Assembly (NCBI GenBank): GCA_009763385.1
Contig: CM019822.1
Location: forward strand, 9,890,127-9,954,126
Source of the DNA: Coix lacryma-jobi var. lacryma-jobi
Taxonomy: Eukaryota > Streptophyta > Magnoliopsida > Poales > Poaceae
Direction of reading: 5' to 3'
Length of the DNA: 64,000 bases
Shown piece after piece: positions 1 through 11,174 of this stretch. Each line of letters begins with the position of its first letter. Position 1 is the first letter of the stretch. The position numbers and the translations under genes were made by a program. Below the pieces are notes generated by a model that saw only the letters and a list, made by a program, of their open reading frames with translations, did not search any database and was not told where the DNA came from.

Positions 1-762
1 AACGGCGTCGCACGAGGCGGGCTTGCGTTCCGGCTCCGGCCACGAGTCGTCGTACTCGTACTCGTGCTCGTCGTACATGCGAGGTCTCCTAGCCCTGCTT
101 GGCCTGCTGCTCCCTGCTGCGCTCGTGCCAGCGAAACAGGCGGGCTCGGGCGTCGGACCGACGTCGACGTCGACGGCGCGGGGTTTCTTGGCCCTGCTCG
201 CCCTGCTGCTCTCGGGTGCATCATCTGCGCCAGCGTAAGAGGGGTGCTTGCGTTCCGGCCTCCGGCGATGCTCTTTCCTCTCCGCCTTTGCGCTTGCGCG
301 AGGTGGCTGCGGGTCGTATTTCGTTGGCAGGAACTCGGCTAACCCCCGGAGCAGGTCGTCGTGCTTCTCGCCGAAGACTTCTTTGAACTCTCGGTAAACT
401 TGGTGCGCATCGAGGCTTTCCTCCTCCTTGACGCTGTACAGTTTTGCGACAAATCGATCGTAGTTCGCCGGGCTCATCGCCTTCTCCGCCCGTTTTACGA
501 ACTCCAATCCTTTACGCACAGGGTCGACCAAGTCGTAGAACTGGGCAACGAGGTGAGGATGGCCCTGTAGGAGATGTTCCGCTCTGTCCACGACGTGCTG
601 GACGTCGGTGATCGCGCGCTGGCCGGTGTCTGTGAAGAGGGCAATTAGCGCATCCCTCTTGTCAGGATCACACGCCAGACCGTCGTCGATCTGTTGCAAG
701 AAATTGAAGTCCTGTTCGGTGATCACCTGCGGGAAGGTCTCCAGCGGCTGGAGCTGTGCCAT
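1..762 (-). CDS. SIN3-type paired amphipathic helix (PAH) protein, 3' end outside window
   Basis: The frame is open for 254 codons from ATG at 762 down to base 1 with no stop, so the gene continues to the left. Residues 88-147 look like a PAH domain: a helix with YDRFVAKLY, then HQVYREFKEVFGE, then LLRGLAEFLP. Residues 50-80 (AEHLLQGHPHLVAQFYDLVD) resemble the end of a second, weaker PAH repeat. Residues 150-250 are basic and low complexity, with two related SSR-(A/P)SRA-(K/R)(K/R)PR blocks that could be nuclear localisation signals. PAH domains in SIN3 co-repressors bind short helices of transcription factors and recruit histone deacetylases, so a nuclear regulatory role is likely but inferred. 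Grasses have many short PAH proteins without the rest of SIN3 and this may be one. The ATG lies in GCCATGG and is the first in frame after the TATA-like site near 949. Confidence 0.72.
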   Translation of the reverse strand, partial: MAQLQPLETFPQVITEQDFNFLQQIDDGLACDPDKRDALIALFTDTGQRAITDVQHVVDRAEHLLQGHPHLVAQFYDLVDPVRKGLEFVKRAEKAMSPANYDRFVAKLYSVKEEESLDAHQVYREFKEVFGEKHDDLLRGLAEFLPTKYDPQPPRASAKAERKEHRRRPERKHPSYAGADDAPESSRASRAKKPRAVDVDVGPTPEPACFAGTSAAGSSRPSRARRPRMYDEHEYEYDDSWPEPERKPASCDAV

Positions 763-780
763 GGCTGCTCTGCCCAGCGG

Positions 781-873
781 CGCCGGGAATGCTTCCTCAG
801 TTCTGATCTGCCAGCGGAGAGGTGAAGAGGTCGCCGGGACTGCTTCCTCAGTTCTGCTCTGCCAGCGGAGAGG
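781..873. repeat. 51 bp tandem duplication in the PAH gene leader
   Basis: Two copies of a 51 bp unit (starting at 781 and 832, second copy incomplete) share GCTTCCTCAGTTCTG and CTGCCAGCGGAGAGGT. They lie just upstream of the minus-strand start codon at 762, between it and the TATA-like site, so probably in the 5' untranslated region. Confidence 0.75.
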
Positions 874-944
874 TCGACGAGGAGACGAGGAGGTCGTTTA
901 TGACTTGTGGTTTAAGCCTAAGATAAGAAGTACCTTATAGAAGT

Positions 945-953
945 ACTATATAT
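945..953 (-). promoter_or_regulatory. TATA-like box for the PAH gene
   Basis: On the minus strand this reads CATATATAGT, about 185 bases upstream of the start codon, which would give a 5' leader of roughly 155 bases. It is the best TATA match in the short gap to the next gene. Confidence 0.4.
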
Positions 954-1172
954 GAACGTGTCCGATATAAGAGTTCATTACTACAACCCGAAACCAAACC
1001 AACATCGATGTAATGAACATAATCGGACACGACACGTTCTGAGAGATCCAACTCATCAGATCAGATAAAAAAAAAGAGATAGTACATCCTTACACGTTCT
1101 GAGACATCTTTTTGCTAGTGCCCCTCATGGTGGCACTTGATTTTTATTTTTGGAATTTATAAAATATCTAAT

Positions 1173-1990
1173 CTACTCGATGTTGACTTGGAAGACGTCC
1201 TTGCGCTGCTCCTCCTTCACCTTGGGCACGACCACCTTGAGCACGCCGTTCTTCATCTCCGCCTTGATCTTGTCCATCCTGTAAACCTCTGACGCGAGCT
1301 CGATGCGACCGCTGTATCTCGGAGGCGGGACGTCCTCGCCCTCGCCGGACTCCGTCTCGCCCTCGCCCTTGATCACCAGGCTGTTCTGCTCCGCCCACAC
1401 CTTCACGTGCTCCTTCCCCAGGCCCGGCATGTCCACCCTCAGCTGCAGCGCCTCCTCGTCCTCCTTCGCGTTCCATCCACGGCGCACCGCACCGGAACGG
1501 CCTGGCGCCGCCACCGCTAAGTCGTCCATCAGGCTCAGCAGGCGGCCGAGGCTCTGCGGCGCACTGAACGGATCACGGAAAATATCTGGACGGAGGGAGA
1601 CCAACAATATTACTAAGTCAGTGCATCCATTTTAAAGCAATAGAGTTCCCTATCTCATCCAGATTCCAGATTTCCAGTCACTTGAGAGAACGAAGCAAAT
1701 GAGTGACATGAGTCTGCCATGGAGCGAAGATGACGACTACCTGAGAACAGGCTGGGCACGGCGTAGTCCCGGCCGCCGCGCCGGCTCTCGTACTCGCGGA
1801 CGCTGTCGTCTTCCGACTCGGCCCCCTCGTAACGTCGGAGCTGAGCGCCGGTGTTGTACCCGCGGAGGCCGCCGCCGACTGCCACCGGTCTGATGGCGGA
1901 ACCAGCCCCGGGCGCGGATGACGCGGCAAGGAGCTTCTCCAGCGCGCGGACTAGCGGGACGGCCCTCCTGGAAGCGCCATTGGAAGCCAT
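1173..1990 (-). CDS. Mitochondrial small heat-shock protein (HSP20 family, ~24 kDa)
   Basis: Two exons, 1741-1990 and 1173-1585, joined across a 155 bp GT-AG intron. The join restores LFS-DIFRDPFSAPQSLG and gives 220 aa. Residues 1-45 are rich in Arg, Ala and Leu and end GLRGYNTGAQ, like the import presequence of grass mitochondrial HSP23/24 proteins. The alpha-crystallin domain covers about 119-220, with RVDMPGLGKEHVKV and the C-terminal GVLKVVVPK motif. Such proteins are ATP-independent chaperones that hold unfolded matrix proteins during heat stress. The exon 2 frame can be read up to 1607, but no ATG exists there; the splice explains it. The promoter has a TATA box and a heat-shock element at 2112-2159. 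The gene is divergent from PABN. Confidence 0.93.
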
Positions 1991-2111
1991 GACCCAATCC
2001 CCCTCTCTTGGCCGCCTCTTCCTCCCTGGGTGGCTGGGTTGATCTGCTTTCTCGCTCGCTGCTACTTCGTGGATTCTTGTGGTTCGAAAAGCCGTAGGAA
2101 AGTGGACGAAG

Positions 2112-2159
2112 CTTTTATACAGCGGCGCGGCTTGGGGAAGAATTCAGAAGGTTCAGGAA
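2112..2159 (-). promoter_or_regulatory. Heat-shock promoter: TATA box plus heat-shock element
   Basis: Bases 2112-2119 read TATAAAAG on the minus strand, about 120 bases upstream of the HSP start codon. Bases 2147-2159 (GAAGGTTCAGGAA) hold three alternating GAA/TTC units at exact 5-base spacing, the core binding site for trimeric heat-shock factor. Further loose GAA/TTC units flank it (2138-2145). Confidence 0.8.
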
Positions 2160-2265
2160 GAACCTCCGGCGGCCGAACACTCCAGAAGCCACGGGAGTCG
2201 AGTCGATGCTGCTCCGCTCGTTAGAGTGGGCCCACCTAATAAGAGGGCTAAGATGAACAGGCCAC

Positions 2266-2288
2266 TATCATCATCATCATCATCATCA
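2266..2288. repeat. (TCA)n microsatellite in the shared promoter
   Basis: Seven to eight TCA/ATC units in the divergent promoter between HSP and PABN. A likely polymorphic marker. Confidence 0.9.
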
Positions 2289-2460
2289 TGATCAAAATCC
2301 CCCAAGGCCCATCAAACTTTGGGTCCATTGGAGGCCCACGACCTCTCTCCGTCCGATCTCTATGATTCCTTCCTCGACCAAACCCAGCACCTGCCGCAAC
2401 TCAATCGGGTCAGATCGGGGCATCGGGCCATTGGGAAGGCGAAGGAGCTCACGCGGCGCC

Positions 2461-5400
2461 ATGGACGAGGAGGAGCACGAGGTTTACGGCCAGGAGATAC
2501 CGGAGGACGGCGACATGGATGGCGCCGACGTTGATATGGCCGGCGCCGGGGACGACGCGACGAAGGTACCACCTCTGGATCCGCCGTCCGCGTGTCTCAC
2601 GCTATACCTTAGCCCTAGGTCCCTGCGGGTTGTTGAGCTCCTTGGGGTTCGTGTAGCTGCAGGAGCTCGATGAGATGAAGCGCAGGCTGAAGGAGATGGA
2701 GGAGGAGGCCGCCGCCCTCCGCGATATGCAGGCCAAGGTCGCCAAGGAGATGCAAGGTTGTCTTCCTATGTGCTCGCTCACCTTGCCTTTTTGTTTTTGA
2801 TGCTTGGTACTTTTTTTGCAGTGTGTTTAGGTTTCAATCTGGGCGGTTCGTTATGCTATATACCTTTGATCATCTGTGCGTACAAGAAGTTTTAAGACCG
2901 TTCGAGCGAGTTAAGATCGTGTCTAACTATGGCCGGATTTGTTATTTGGTGCTTGGTAAAATTTTAACATTGTGAAAAATCCTACTTCTGTTCACTTCCT
3001 TGTTTTTTAACTTTTTCAGTGTGTAAAGTAGGAGTATGTGATCATGACATACGTATTTTCTACACGCCTTGAATTCTAGATTTAATTTGCTTACATGACA
3101 TGTAACTTAGATTTTTTTTTGTTTTCTAATCACAGAGCAGTTAGAATCAGATTTGACATGGAGTTTAGATGTCCTTTCATATTCTGCTGCTGAGGCTATT
3201 TCCTTAAGCACAAGGCCAGGAATGCGCTAAGAATCTTTCGTGATAAAATTTATATTTCCCACGTATGCCTACCCCATGTTGTCATACTCGTCCCTTGGTC
3301 TTCTATATTTTCTATTTATTTTTGGTGTTTCTGTCGTTTTGGAAATCCCTTGCTCTTGTCACTTATCATTCATATCTTATTCACTGATCCCCAGTATGGC
3401 AAATCAACAATCCCTCTGCTATTGCTTTACTGCATACTCCAGACAATAACATTTACCATGGATTCATGTACATGCCATGGAAATAGTTCTTTCACTAAAA
3501 TATTGATTCTATTCTTCTGAGTAGTTGCATACTTTGTTCTTTGGGTTAATTTTGTTATGCCTTGGGTACTCTTTGGTGTTTTTCAAATGAAAAGTTATTC
3601 CTTCTGGTGATCTATATTCATGTTGATCCAAATTCATACTTGCTACTACCGAAAATACTTGTCATTTTTTGGACATGACATGCTCTCCAATGTGTACCTT
3701 TGACCATTATTTTCTGCCTTACTATAAGATTGGTGTTCTAATATCCATGATTCCGAACTAAGTTTTATTAATGATGGTCAAAGTTTCAAAAGTTTGGCCA
3801 AGTATTTGTGACCAGAGGCACTAGTATCTCTTCTGTGTGCATGTAGATCCACACCTTATGTTTCAACATAGCGTATATCCAAAAGTAGACTTCAAATGTG
3901 ATGAAGTTTCAAGATTTTGTTTTATGCCTCACTGCATTTGTGTCTTCTGGTGGATATACGGTGATCTAACCAGGGGTGAAGCTAGCAAGAAATGAACCCT
4001 GACCCTTAAAAGAGTGTATCTATTTTTATAAAGATAAACACTAAATAAATATTAATATTAAACTCTTTAATGATAAAAACAATATTGGGCACCAGTGGTT
4101 TGGTCAAGGGTTTACTTAATTTTAGTTTGCTTGTTTAGTTCAAGATGCAAGGTTTCTTGACAGAATCTCTCTTCTGTTTTGCAGGAGGTGACCCTAGTGC
4201 ATCTACAGCTGAGGCGAAGGAGCAGGTGGATGCCCGCTCTGTGTATGTTGGAAATGTAAGAATTTATAATCTCTTATCTCCCTCTCTTTATTGTGGGTTT
4301 ATTCGTCCAATGCGTATTAGTGTGGTATGTTATGTTGCTTTTAAACTTCTATGTAATATATTTCTTGATATTCTGTGTGTATGAAGCACAGAGTATGAAA
4401 CATGGATATATCTATTATGTGATACAGTGATTGGCACATACATATTGCCTAGTAGCTAATAGATATTTCATTGGCACTCACTTAGTTATGAAATGTTTCT
4501 ATCAGAAAACCAGCTACCTTGCTACTTACCTTCTTCTGCACCTCTATGGTTGGTGCCTACTGAAAAATGTTTTAGTGCTGGATGTCTTTACCTGGCAGAC
4601 AGGATTATCAAAGCGTCTTCCTAATTTGATGTTGCCTCCTTGCTCTCATTCTCGATGTGTTCCTAAGAATGCATTGCGCTGCTATTAATGAAATGCTCTA
4701 TGTGTGCTTATCATCATCCTTTGCTATCAATACTCCTTTCATCTGTCCTTATGGTGTTTTATTTTATTGTTTTCGTGCATTAATTGAGTAATCGTGATGG
4801 TCGCAGGGCTAGTGTGCTTGAGAAAGCCTTTCAAATTGACTAATGGACATTGTCTTGTTTTAGAGTTAGCGTAGAATGAAAAGAAAAAAAAAGGGAAAAA
4901 GATAGAAAGATCTCTGAAAAAATATAAAAAAGTGAATGGAAAAAGAAAAAAAAGGAAAGAGTAAAAAGGTATAATATAGATATCATAGGTTAGATGACCT
5001 CCCTGGCGAAGCAAGAAGTCAGCACAGAGCTGCTGTGTACACTCGAGATGGCGCTTTGTGACTGGAGCCGGCATGACGGCATCTGATGTTGTTCGTAGCT
5101 GCTGGTCCACTGATATCACCTGAGTGGTGCATAGGTATGACATGTAAGTGTAACAGTAGGAAACCTTAATTTGACTCTATTCTTTGTTGTTTCTGAACTT
5201 CTCTGTCTATCTTCCTACCTTCTTCCTTTTATTCTGCGTTTCACCTCGCAGTTGTACAGTTGTTTTTTTTATCAGATCATATAGTGATGACTCCTTTCTC
5301 TTTCTAGCATGAGAATAAATGCTGCTTCGTATTTTGGTGCATATGAGCGAGTGCAGATTCGCTAAAGAAATTAACAATGGTTTTAATAAATGCTGTTAAT

Positions 5401-7554
5401 AAACACTACATGATATTTTGGTGCATGCTAATGACATGCAGATTCAGTGTAGAAATTAGCTGAAATAATAACAGCTGTGGATCCTACAAGAAAAAAGAAA
5501 ATAATGACTGGTGGATCCTTCTTTCCTTTGCATTCTTGCATCAGTTTGTAATTAAAAAAAATCCGACTTCTGGTATGATACTCCCTCCGGTCACAACATA
5601 CATTTGACTTTGCACGGTCTTCAATGCGTATCTTTGACCACTGATTACTTCTAGTTCTTAAAATGCTTCAAACACAAGAGATTCTGCAAGTATTTTGAAC
5701 ACAAATCGACACATATAACTGAATAATTATGATAGGAAACTATGGAAGCATTGGAATATTTGTGTTCTCGATGGAACAAGATCATTTGTTGGAGCTGTTC
5801 TGCTGGCTGTTGCACGCAAGAGCAGTTTATGGTGTCCTCTGGGGCTTTTTAGTGCTCCAGGAGTTGATCTTAAGGTCGCCCACCGTGCTCAATTAATCCT
5901 TCTATATACTATATATTGGAGGTGCTGGTAATGGTCAATTGTAGTGTTTTTTGGCTCATCTTTAGCTAATCCTTTGCTAGGAGTGTGTGTGCTGGGTTTG
6001 GGAGAAGGCCTCTCTCGCTCTTTTTATTCTCCTTTTCATCTTGCACACAAATCTGACACATATAACTGACATGCTTCTAGACTAAGAGCAGCTCCAAGAG
6101 CCCCTTTATATCCTTCTGTATTGACAGGAATAGAGATTTTGGTCAAAAAATGCCTCCGACAACTTCTTTGATTAGATCTCTAAATATTGGCATCCTCTAT
6201 TCCTGATTTCTCGCTAGCCAAAGATGGGGAGCCGAGTGCCGCGGTGTGCACAAGATATAGAGAGGTTGTTGGATGATAGAAAGATATAGAAAACATTTTT
6301 TATTAAAAAAATAGCTCTCCAAATGGAATTGAGAGACTGAGTTTAAGAAAGGTTCTTGGAGATGCTCTAATGTAGGTAAAAAATCAAGTTTTTGTGACCT
6401 AAATAAAGGAGTATTAAGTATTGTTTTTTTTATTTTGCTTTGGGTTCTGTATCTTCAATATACCCTTTTCTATGTTGTTTGTTTTATGTACTAGTTAACT
6501 TGGCCCAGTTCTCTCCAGTATCCCTTTGTTGTGATGTTTGCCTTGTATAGTGCATATTTACTTGCAAAAAATGGTACTCCATTTTCCTCTCTAGTGGCAC
6601 TCACATTGTTTCTCAGTCCAACTGATTCTCCTACTTTGCCATGCGTATGCCTCAAAAGGAAGCCTATTGGAGAGCCAACTTTATAATAAATATCCTTCTA
6701 GGACACCAAGTTCATTTTGAAAATGAACACTTGTGTTTTAAGAATCATTGTTATAAATTATAAGCATTTCAAAGTTCAGCATCAACTCATTTCCCCTATA
6801 CTGTGATCACTGCTTAAGTGATGGTTTTCTTCATGTATACAAGACTGGCATCAACTATCAATTACTCGACTCAGTTGCATTTTGTGTTATTGACCTTTTT
6901 CACCTGTTTGGTCTTTGGTGCTTAGTATTAATTACTCCATTCCCTAGTGTGTTGGTTAATGGAATAAGACATGGTTTGTGGCCTTACACTGTTTGAACTG
7001 ATACAATCATATACTGCAGGTTGATTATGCTTGCACCCCAGAAGAAGTGCAGCAGCATTTCCAAGCTTGTGGAACTGTCAACAGGGTGACAATCTTGACT
7101 GACAAGTTTGGGCAGCCAAAAGGTTTTGCTTATGTTGAATTTCTGGAACAAGTAGCTGTTCAGGAAGCTCTTAACTTAAATGAATCTGAATTGCATGGTC
7201 GCCAGATTAAGGTGCAGAAATATTTGGCAGAGGCTCAATGCTATCTCAAGAGATTAAAAGAAAACGCTTCTGAGCAGTCCTTCACCTTCTTGCTCTGTGC
7301 TTGACAGGTTGCGCCAAAGAGGACTAATGTCCCTGGGATGAAGCAGCGTCCACCACGCGGGTATAATCCCTACCATGGCTACCCTTATAGATCATACGGA
7401 GCACCGTACTTCCCCCCATATGGTTATGGGTAAGTCTTGTGGTGTGCTACTACAATGTGGATTTGTAGTTTTCTTTTTTTAACATAATCTTTTATGGTTT
7501 TGCAGAAGGGCTCCCAGATTCCGCCGCCCCATGCGCTACAGACCTTACTTCTGA
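2461..7554 (+). CDS. Nuclear polyadenylate-binding protein (PABPN1/PABN type)
   Basis: Six exons: 2461-2565, 2663-2756, 4185-4255, 7020-7211, 7308-7429, 7506-7554. All introns are GT-AG, phases agree, and the product is 210 aa. Order: acidic N-terminus (1-35), coiled coil (36-66, LDEMKRRLKEMEEE), and one RRM at about 82-160 with RNP2 SVYVGN and RNP1 KGFAYVEF. The C-terminal tail is Arg/Tyr/Pro-rich and ends RPMRYRPYF. This is the layout of plant PABN and animal PABPN1, which bind growing poly(A) tails in the nucleus, stimulate poly(A) polymerase and control tail length; the coiled coil contacts the polymerase and the Arg-rich tail carries nuclear import and methylation sites. Introns 2 (1.4 kb) and 3 (2.8 kb) are long; intron 3 carries MITEs. 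Intron 4 is only 96 nt. The divergent neighbour is the small HSP gene. Confidence 0.95.
2757..4184 (+). other. PABN intron 2
   Basis: AT-rich, no open frame of note. Around 3690-3810 there are phrases such as CTTTGACCATTA and GATGGTCAAAGTTT that look like worn Stowaway sequence, but I cannot define ends. Confidence 0.7.
5580..5760. mobile_element. Stowaway-like MITE fragment
   Basis: Begins ACTCCCTCCGGTCACAA, the usual outer end of grass Stowaway (Tc1/mariner) MITEs, followed by typical TTTGACTTTG text. I do not find the opposite GGAGGGAG end, so it is truncated; the right limit is a guess. Confidence 0.35.
6086..6367. mobile_element. Tourist-like MITE in PABN intron 3
   Basis: Inverted ends GAGCAGCTCCAAGAG and TTCTTGGAGATGCTC flanked by TAA on both sides (6083-6085, 6368-6370), the 3 bp target duplication of PIF/Harbinger elements. 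A relative lies inside the hAT element near 30.7-30.9 kb. Confidence 0.75.
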
Positions 7555-8461
7555 AGTAGGGCGTAATTAAGTTCAATGCAAAACCAGCCATGGTCACTGG
7601 TCAGTCCCGGCAATAATTAAACCTGCTACTGTATCGTTTGCACTGTTGGATAGTAGTCATTATTGAGGGCTTGAGGCTCAGTGCTTCTGTATCAGTTGCC
7701 TTTCCTGACCTCTGTATTAAGTGCACCTCATATGCCGACATGTCGCATTGGCTTGTAATACAGGACGTAGTAACAACGCAATTACATCCGCGTGCTTTGC
7801 CAGGGCTACTGTTGTTTGCATTTTCTATCGTTCTGACGACTCTATACAGCGGTACCGAACCTCATTAGAGGGAGATTAGTTATATGAAGAGAAAGCATAG
7901 CATGCACTGTCTTGTTTGCAGATTGCTGCTGTTTCAGTTCGGTTTCAATGGTTTCTCTTGCAGTTACAGCATCAGCGTCCACAATGCTCAAGGTCTGTTG
8001 AGCATCTGTTTTGGTGTCGGATTCCGAGTTCCAAGCACATTGTCCCGTGGCGTCTGGGCCTCAGGCCTTTTAAGTTTTAACTAATCAGTATCAGGCCTTT
8101 TAAGTTTTAACTAATCAGTCCCCTTGTTTTACCAGAGTGCTAGAGGCCTTAACTAATCAGTCCCTACCAGACTGTTTTACCGCGAGCAAAGCTGATCGTT
8201 GTTACCGCAGGGCCGACATAATGTCTCTGAAAAATACTACTACTATTACCCCACACGCCCTTGTGCCCATCATTTGAACACACGAAGAATATTGCAGACG
8301 GCATCTGATTGCTCTCATGCTGCTGCTGATTGCTGTCACAGTACTCCGTAGAGCACAGTAATGTTACAGGAGCAGCAACAACTTGATAAGGCTGAGCGGG
8401 CAGCCCTACTCCTACATGCTATTGTCAACCACAAGTCCCAACAGAGAATCTTGCAAAGTTA
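7555..8461 (+). other. PABN 3' UTR and downstream spacer
   Basis: The first few hundred bases are the likely 3' UTR (AATAATTAAA near 7611). No gene is seen after it, only the short tandem repeat at 8061-8163. Confidence 0.55.
8061..8163. repeat. 30 bp tandem repeat downstream of PABN
   Basis: Two nearly perfect 30 bp units (8061-8090, 8091-8120) built on CAGGCCTTTTAAGTTTTAAC, followed by a partial third (GGCCTTAACTAATCAGTCCC near 8144). Confidence 0.85.
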
Positions 8462-8677
8462 GGCCACGTTCAGTTCGCAAAATATCTCCAAATATTTTGC
8501 GCAGTACCTGTTTTAGACGCATGCATGGAGCATTAAATGTAGGTAAAAAAATAACTAATTGTACTTTTAGTCTGCTCATATCGAGTCTAGTTGGGTCATG
8601 TTTGGACAAAGTTTGTCAAATAACAACTTAAGTGTACAGTAACTTTTCGCCAAATATTTCGCGAACTGAACAAGGCC
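8462..8677. mobile_element. MITE, GGCC..GTTTAGTT family, copy 1
   Basis: Ends GGCCACGTTCAGTTCG and CGAACTGAACAAGGCC, flanked by TTA on both sides. The interior has the family core: GCATGCATGGAGCATTAAAT, then TAACTAATTGTACTTTTAG, then AAAGTTTGTCAAATAACAAC. The 3 bp duplication suggests PIF/Harbinger (Tourist) origin. Confidence 0.8.
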
Positions 8678-8965
8678 TTAATAAAGCTAGTGGACAAAGG
8701 CGTGGCAGGTGAGGTAAGGACACATGGAAAACATAAAAACCAAAGTGAAAAGAGCATGGTTTGGAATATCAAGAGCAGACATCCTATTCAGAAATCCTCA
8801 TTAATAATCCTGATGCCGGTGCCAATTGTGGGTTTCCAAAAAGTTTATGCTTTCCTATCCTTTTGAGACCGCACTAATCAAGAAAGATCTCGGGCACTGG
8901 CCTACAGCAAATTGTAGTGCTGCACAAGTAGAAGTAGGAGTAGTATTATCCAAAAATGTGCAGTA

Positions 8966-9188
8966 CTCCCTCAGTACTATCGTTTTCGCTTTCTAAAAAA
9001 TATCTTTCATTAATTCTATATTAAAACTATTAATATTTATTATACATAATTAATATTATTAGAAATATTTTTAATCTAGTTTTTAACAAATTTATTTGGA
9101 GATATAAACGTTACACGTATTTTCTGCAAATTAAGTTAAATTTGCAATACGTACGTCAATAGTGACAGTTATTTAGGGACAGAGGGAG
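8966..9188. mobile_element. Stowaway-like MITE
   Basis: Outer ends CTCCCTCAGTACTAT and TTAGGGACAGAGGGAG with TA on each side, an AT-rich interior and no coding sequence; about 220 bp. Confidence 0.65.
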
Positions 9189-9232
9189 TAGTATGTAGTG
9201 TACGATGACCCCACAACTGTCTTATTTATTCA

Positions 9233-9556
9233 GGCCTTGTTTAGTTCTCATCTAAAACTTTTCAACCATCATATTGAATATTTAGACACATGCATGAAGC
9301 ATTAAATATAGATTAAAAAATAACTAATTACATACATTACAATAACTTTGCGAGACAATTTTTAAGCCTAACCAGTCCATAATTAGACAATGTTTGCTAC
9401 TGAAAACATGTGCTAACGAAAGATTAATGAGTCTTAATAAATTCGTCTCACGGTTTTCAAACGGAATATGTAATTTATCTTCTTATTAGTCTAAATTAAT
9501 ACCGGAACATCTGATATAACACCTAAAAAAATTTCGTCTATGAACTAAACAAGACC
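9233..9556. mobile_element. MITE, GGCC..GTTTAGTT family, copy 2 (long variant)
   Basis: Ends GGCCTTGTTTAGTTCTC and GAACTAAACAAGACC flanked by TCA on both sides. At 324 bp it is longer than its relatives, and its right half differs (AATTCGTCTCACGG). Confidence 0.75.
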
Positions 9557-9828
9557 TCAGATCAAAGTTAATCGTTTTTTTTTTGTTTTCACTGCGCCTC
9601 AATAGCTCTTTGACCACTCGAGCAATAAACAACATGTTCACAATCGGTCATATTTTCTTTAGCTGTGGAACAGTATTGTTCTCTCACACAAATCAGATTA
9701 AGTACTAAGTAATTTTTCATCTGCGGAACCATCAGCCGGACATGGCCAAAATGACAGAGGAAAGAAGATGTTCAACTCAAGTTTATTTATTATAGATAGA
9801 TGTTCATATACATGGCCCTTTCTTCATT

Positions 9829-9960
9829 TTTTTTAGGTAAACAGGAGGGGTTTCCCCCTACTAGAATGGATTAATCATAACAAAACAAGTACAGATCAGG
9901 GCCTGGGCAAAAAGCTCAGGAAACAAAGAAAGAACCATTCCTGGTACACAGGTTCATATA
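9829..9960 (-). mobile_element. Possible LINE 3' tail
   Basis: On the minus strand this reads GGGGGAAACCCCTCCTG, then TTTACC and a short A-run (the plus strand has a T-run at 9829-9836). I recall similar text at 3' ends of grass LINEs. No reverse transcriptase frame is visible and no duplication was found. Confidence 0.25.
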
Positions 9961-10938
9961 CGTACACAGCCGCGTGATTGTCATACTCAAATAGGCAAAT
10001 CCTGGCCAGGCGATCTCTGTCAAGATTAGTGCTAGTACAGATCACACCCAGGAAGCGTCAAAATACTTTCTAAGTCCTAAAATAAATTCGAGGACTAGAC
10101 ACTTACTAATACACCAGTAAAATTATTACATTTATTTTAGGTTGGAGGCATATCCATCCATTTCTATTCAGACCTGACCATGACTCAAGGTAGATATAAA
10201 GAATAGGCTGCACCTTCTCCCTGCCCGCATGGGAACTGGGAAAAAAACCCGTCAGAATCTAGCGTGTCGCAGAGGCGCAGCGCCAAGGCTCTCGCAGAGG
10301 CGCAGCGCAGGCGGCACGGCAGGCAGCGAGAGGGCGGGGCTAGCTTGTCTTGCAAGAGACAATCGGCTTGCCAGATCGCCCAGATGCCAGTGGCATTGCC
10401 AGCCACGGACGGACGGACGGACGCCACCCAGGCTAGTAGGGCTACTAGGCACCCCAATCCACCGATTCCCATTCCCCACCGATTCTGAGAAAAGATCCCG
10501 CTTTGTCACATGGTTTCGGGGCAAAATCTCGGGATCAGGCGGCCAGGCGCCGTGGTCCGGTCCGGTCCAAAAGCGGGGTAGCTTTTCTTTAGCTGTTTGC
10601 GTGTGCCCGGGGGGGCTGCACTGCTGCTGCTCCTCCGCTGCATGCCTGCATTGACATGTGCCGCCGTGCCGGGGTGCTGTAGCACTTGTGCTGCATCTCT
10701 CAAGCGAGCGGGGGCGGCGGCGCAGGCAGGGCACTCTTCTCTACTGCTGCGTCCAGTGTCCTCTGCGCCTGCGGCACTGCACGTCGACGATCCTGTCCAG
10801 CACACTACTCCTATCCTACGTGAGGCCGCAGGCCACGCCGTGCCATCATCTTTTGTACTGCCATGTTTGCCTGACATTGATGCACCGTCTCTCTCTGTAT
10901 TTTCTTTATCTCCCTCTCTCTCCCTGGGACAAGCCGAG
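9961..10938. other. Intergenic, partly GC-rich; no gene recognised
   Basis: Bases 10230-10900 are GC-rich and open in several frames on both strands, but none shows a known domain and the frames compete. A short direct repeat GTCGCAGAGGCGCAGCGC / CTCGCAGAGGCGCAGCGC lies at 10264-10308. Confidence 0.5.
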
Positions 10939-11174
10939 GGCCTTGTTTAGTCCCAACTTCTCCAAAATATTTTTAGATTCTCCTTCAATCAATCTTTAGC
11001 TGCATGCATGAAGCATTAAATATAGGTAAAAAAATAACTGATTGTACTTTTAGTATCTATATATAGAGACGAATGTTTTGAGCCTAGTTGGTCTATGTTT
11101 AGATAAAGTTTGTCAAATAACAACGAAAATACTACAGTGCAAATTCTAAATATTTCTCCAAACTAAACAAGGCC
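10939..11174. mobile_element. MITE, GGCC..GTTTAGTT family, copy 3
   Basis: Ends GGCCTTGTTTAGTCCC and AACTAAACAAGGCC, with the family core (ATGCATGAAGCATTAAATA) inside. The flanking triplets do not match cleanly. It lies about 290 bp downstream of the F-box gene stop. Confidence 0.75.

Larger units (their letters stand above)
4256..7019 (+). other. PABN intron 3
   Basis: Non-coding 2.76 kb intron. It holds a complete Tourist-like MITE (6086-6367) and a Stowaway-like fragment near 5580. The rest is AT-rich with nothing I recognise. Confidence 0.7.

Noticed and set aside
1586..1607. Small HSP beginning at the 5' end of exon 2
   Set aside because: The frame there opens with TTG inside the intron; exon 1 supplies the presequence and a phase-correct join.
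10229..10950. Multiple 110-160 codon frames on both strands
   Set aside because: Mutually overlapping in GC-rich spacer; no recognisable product.
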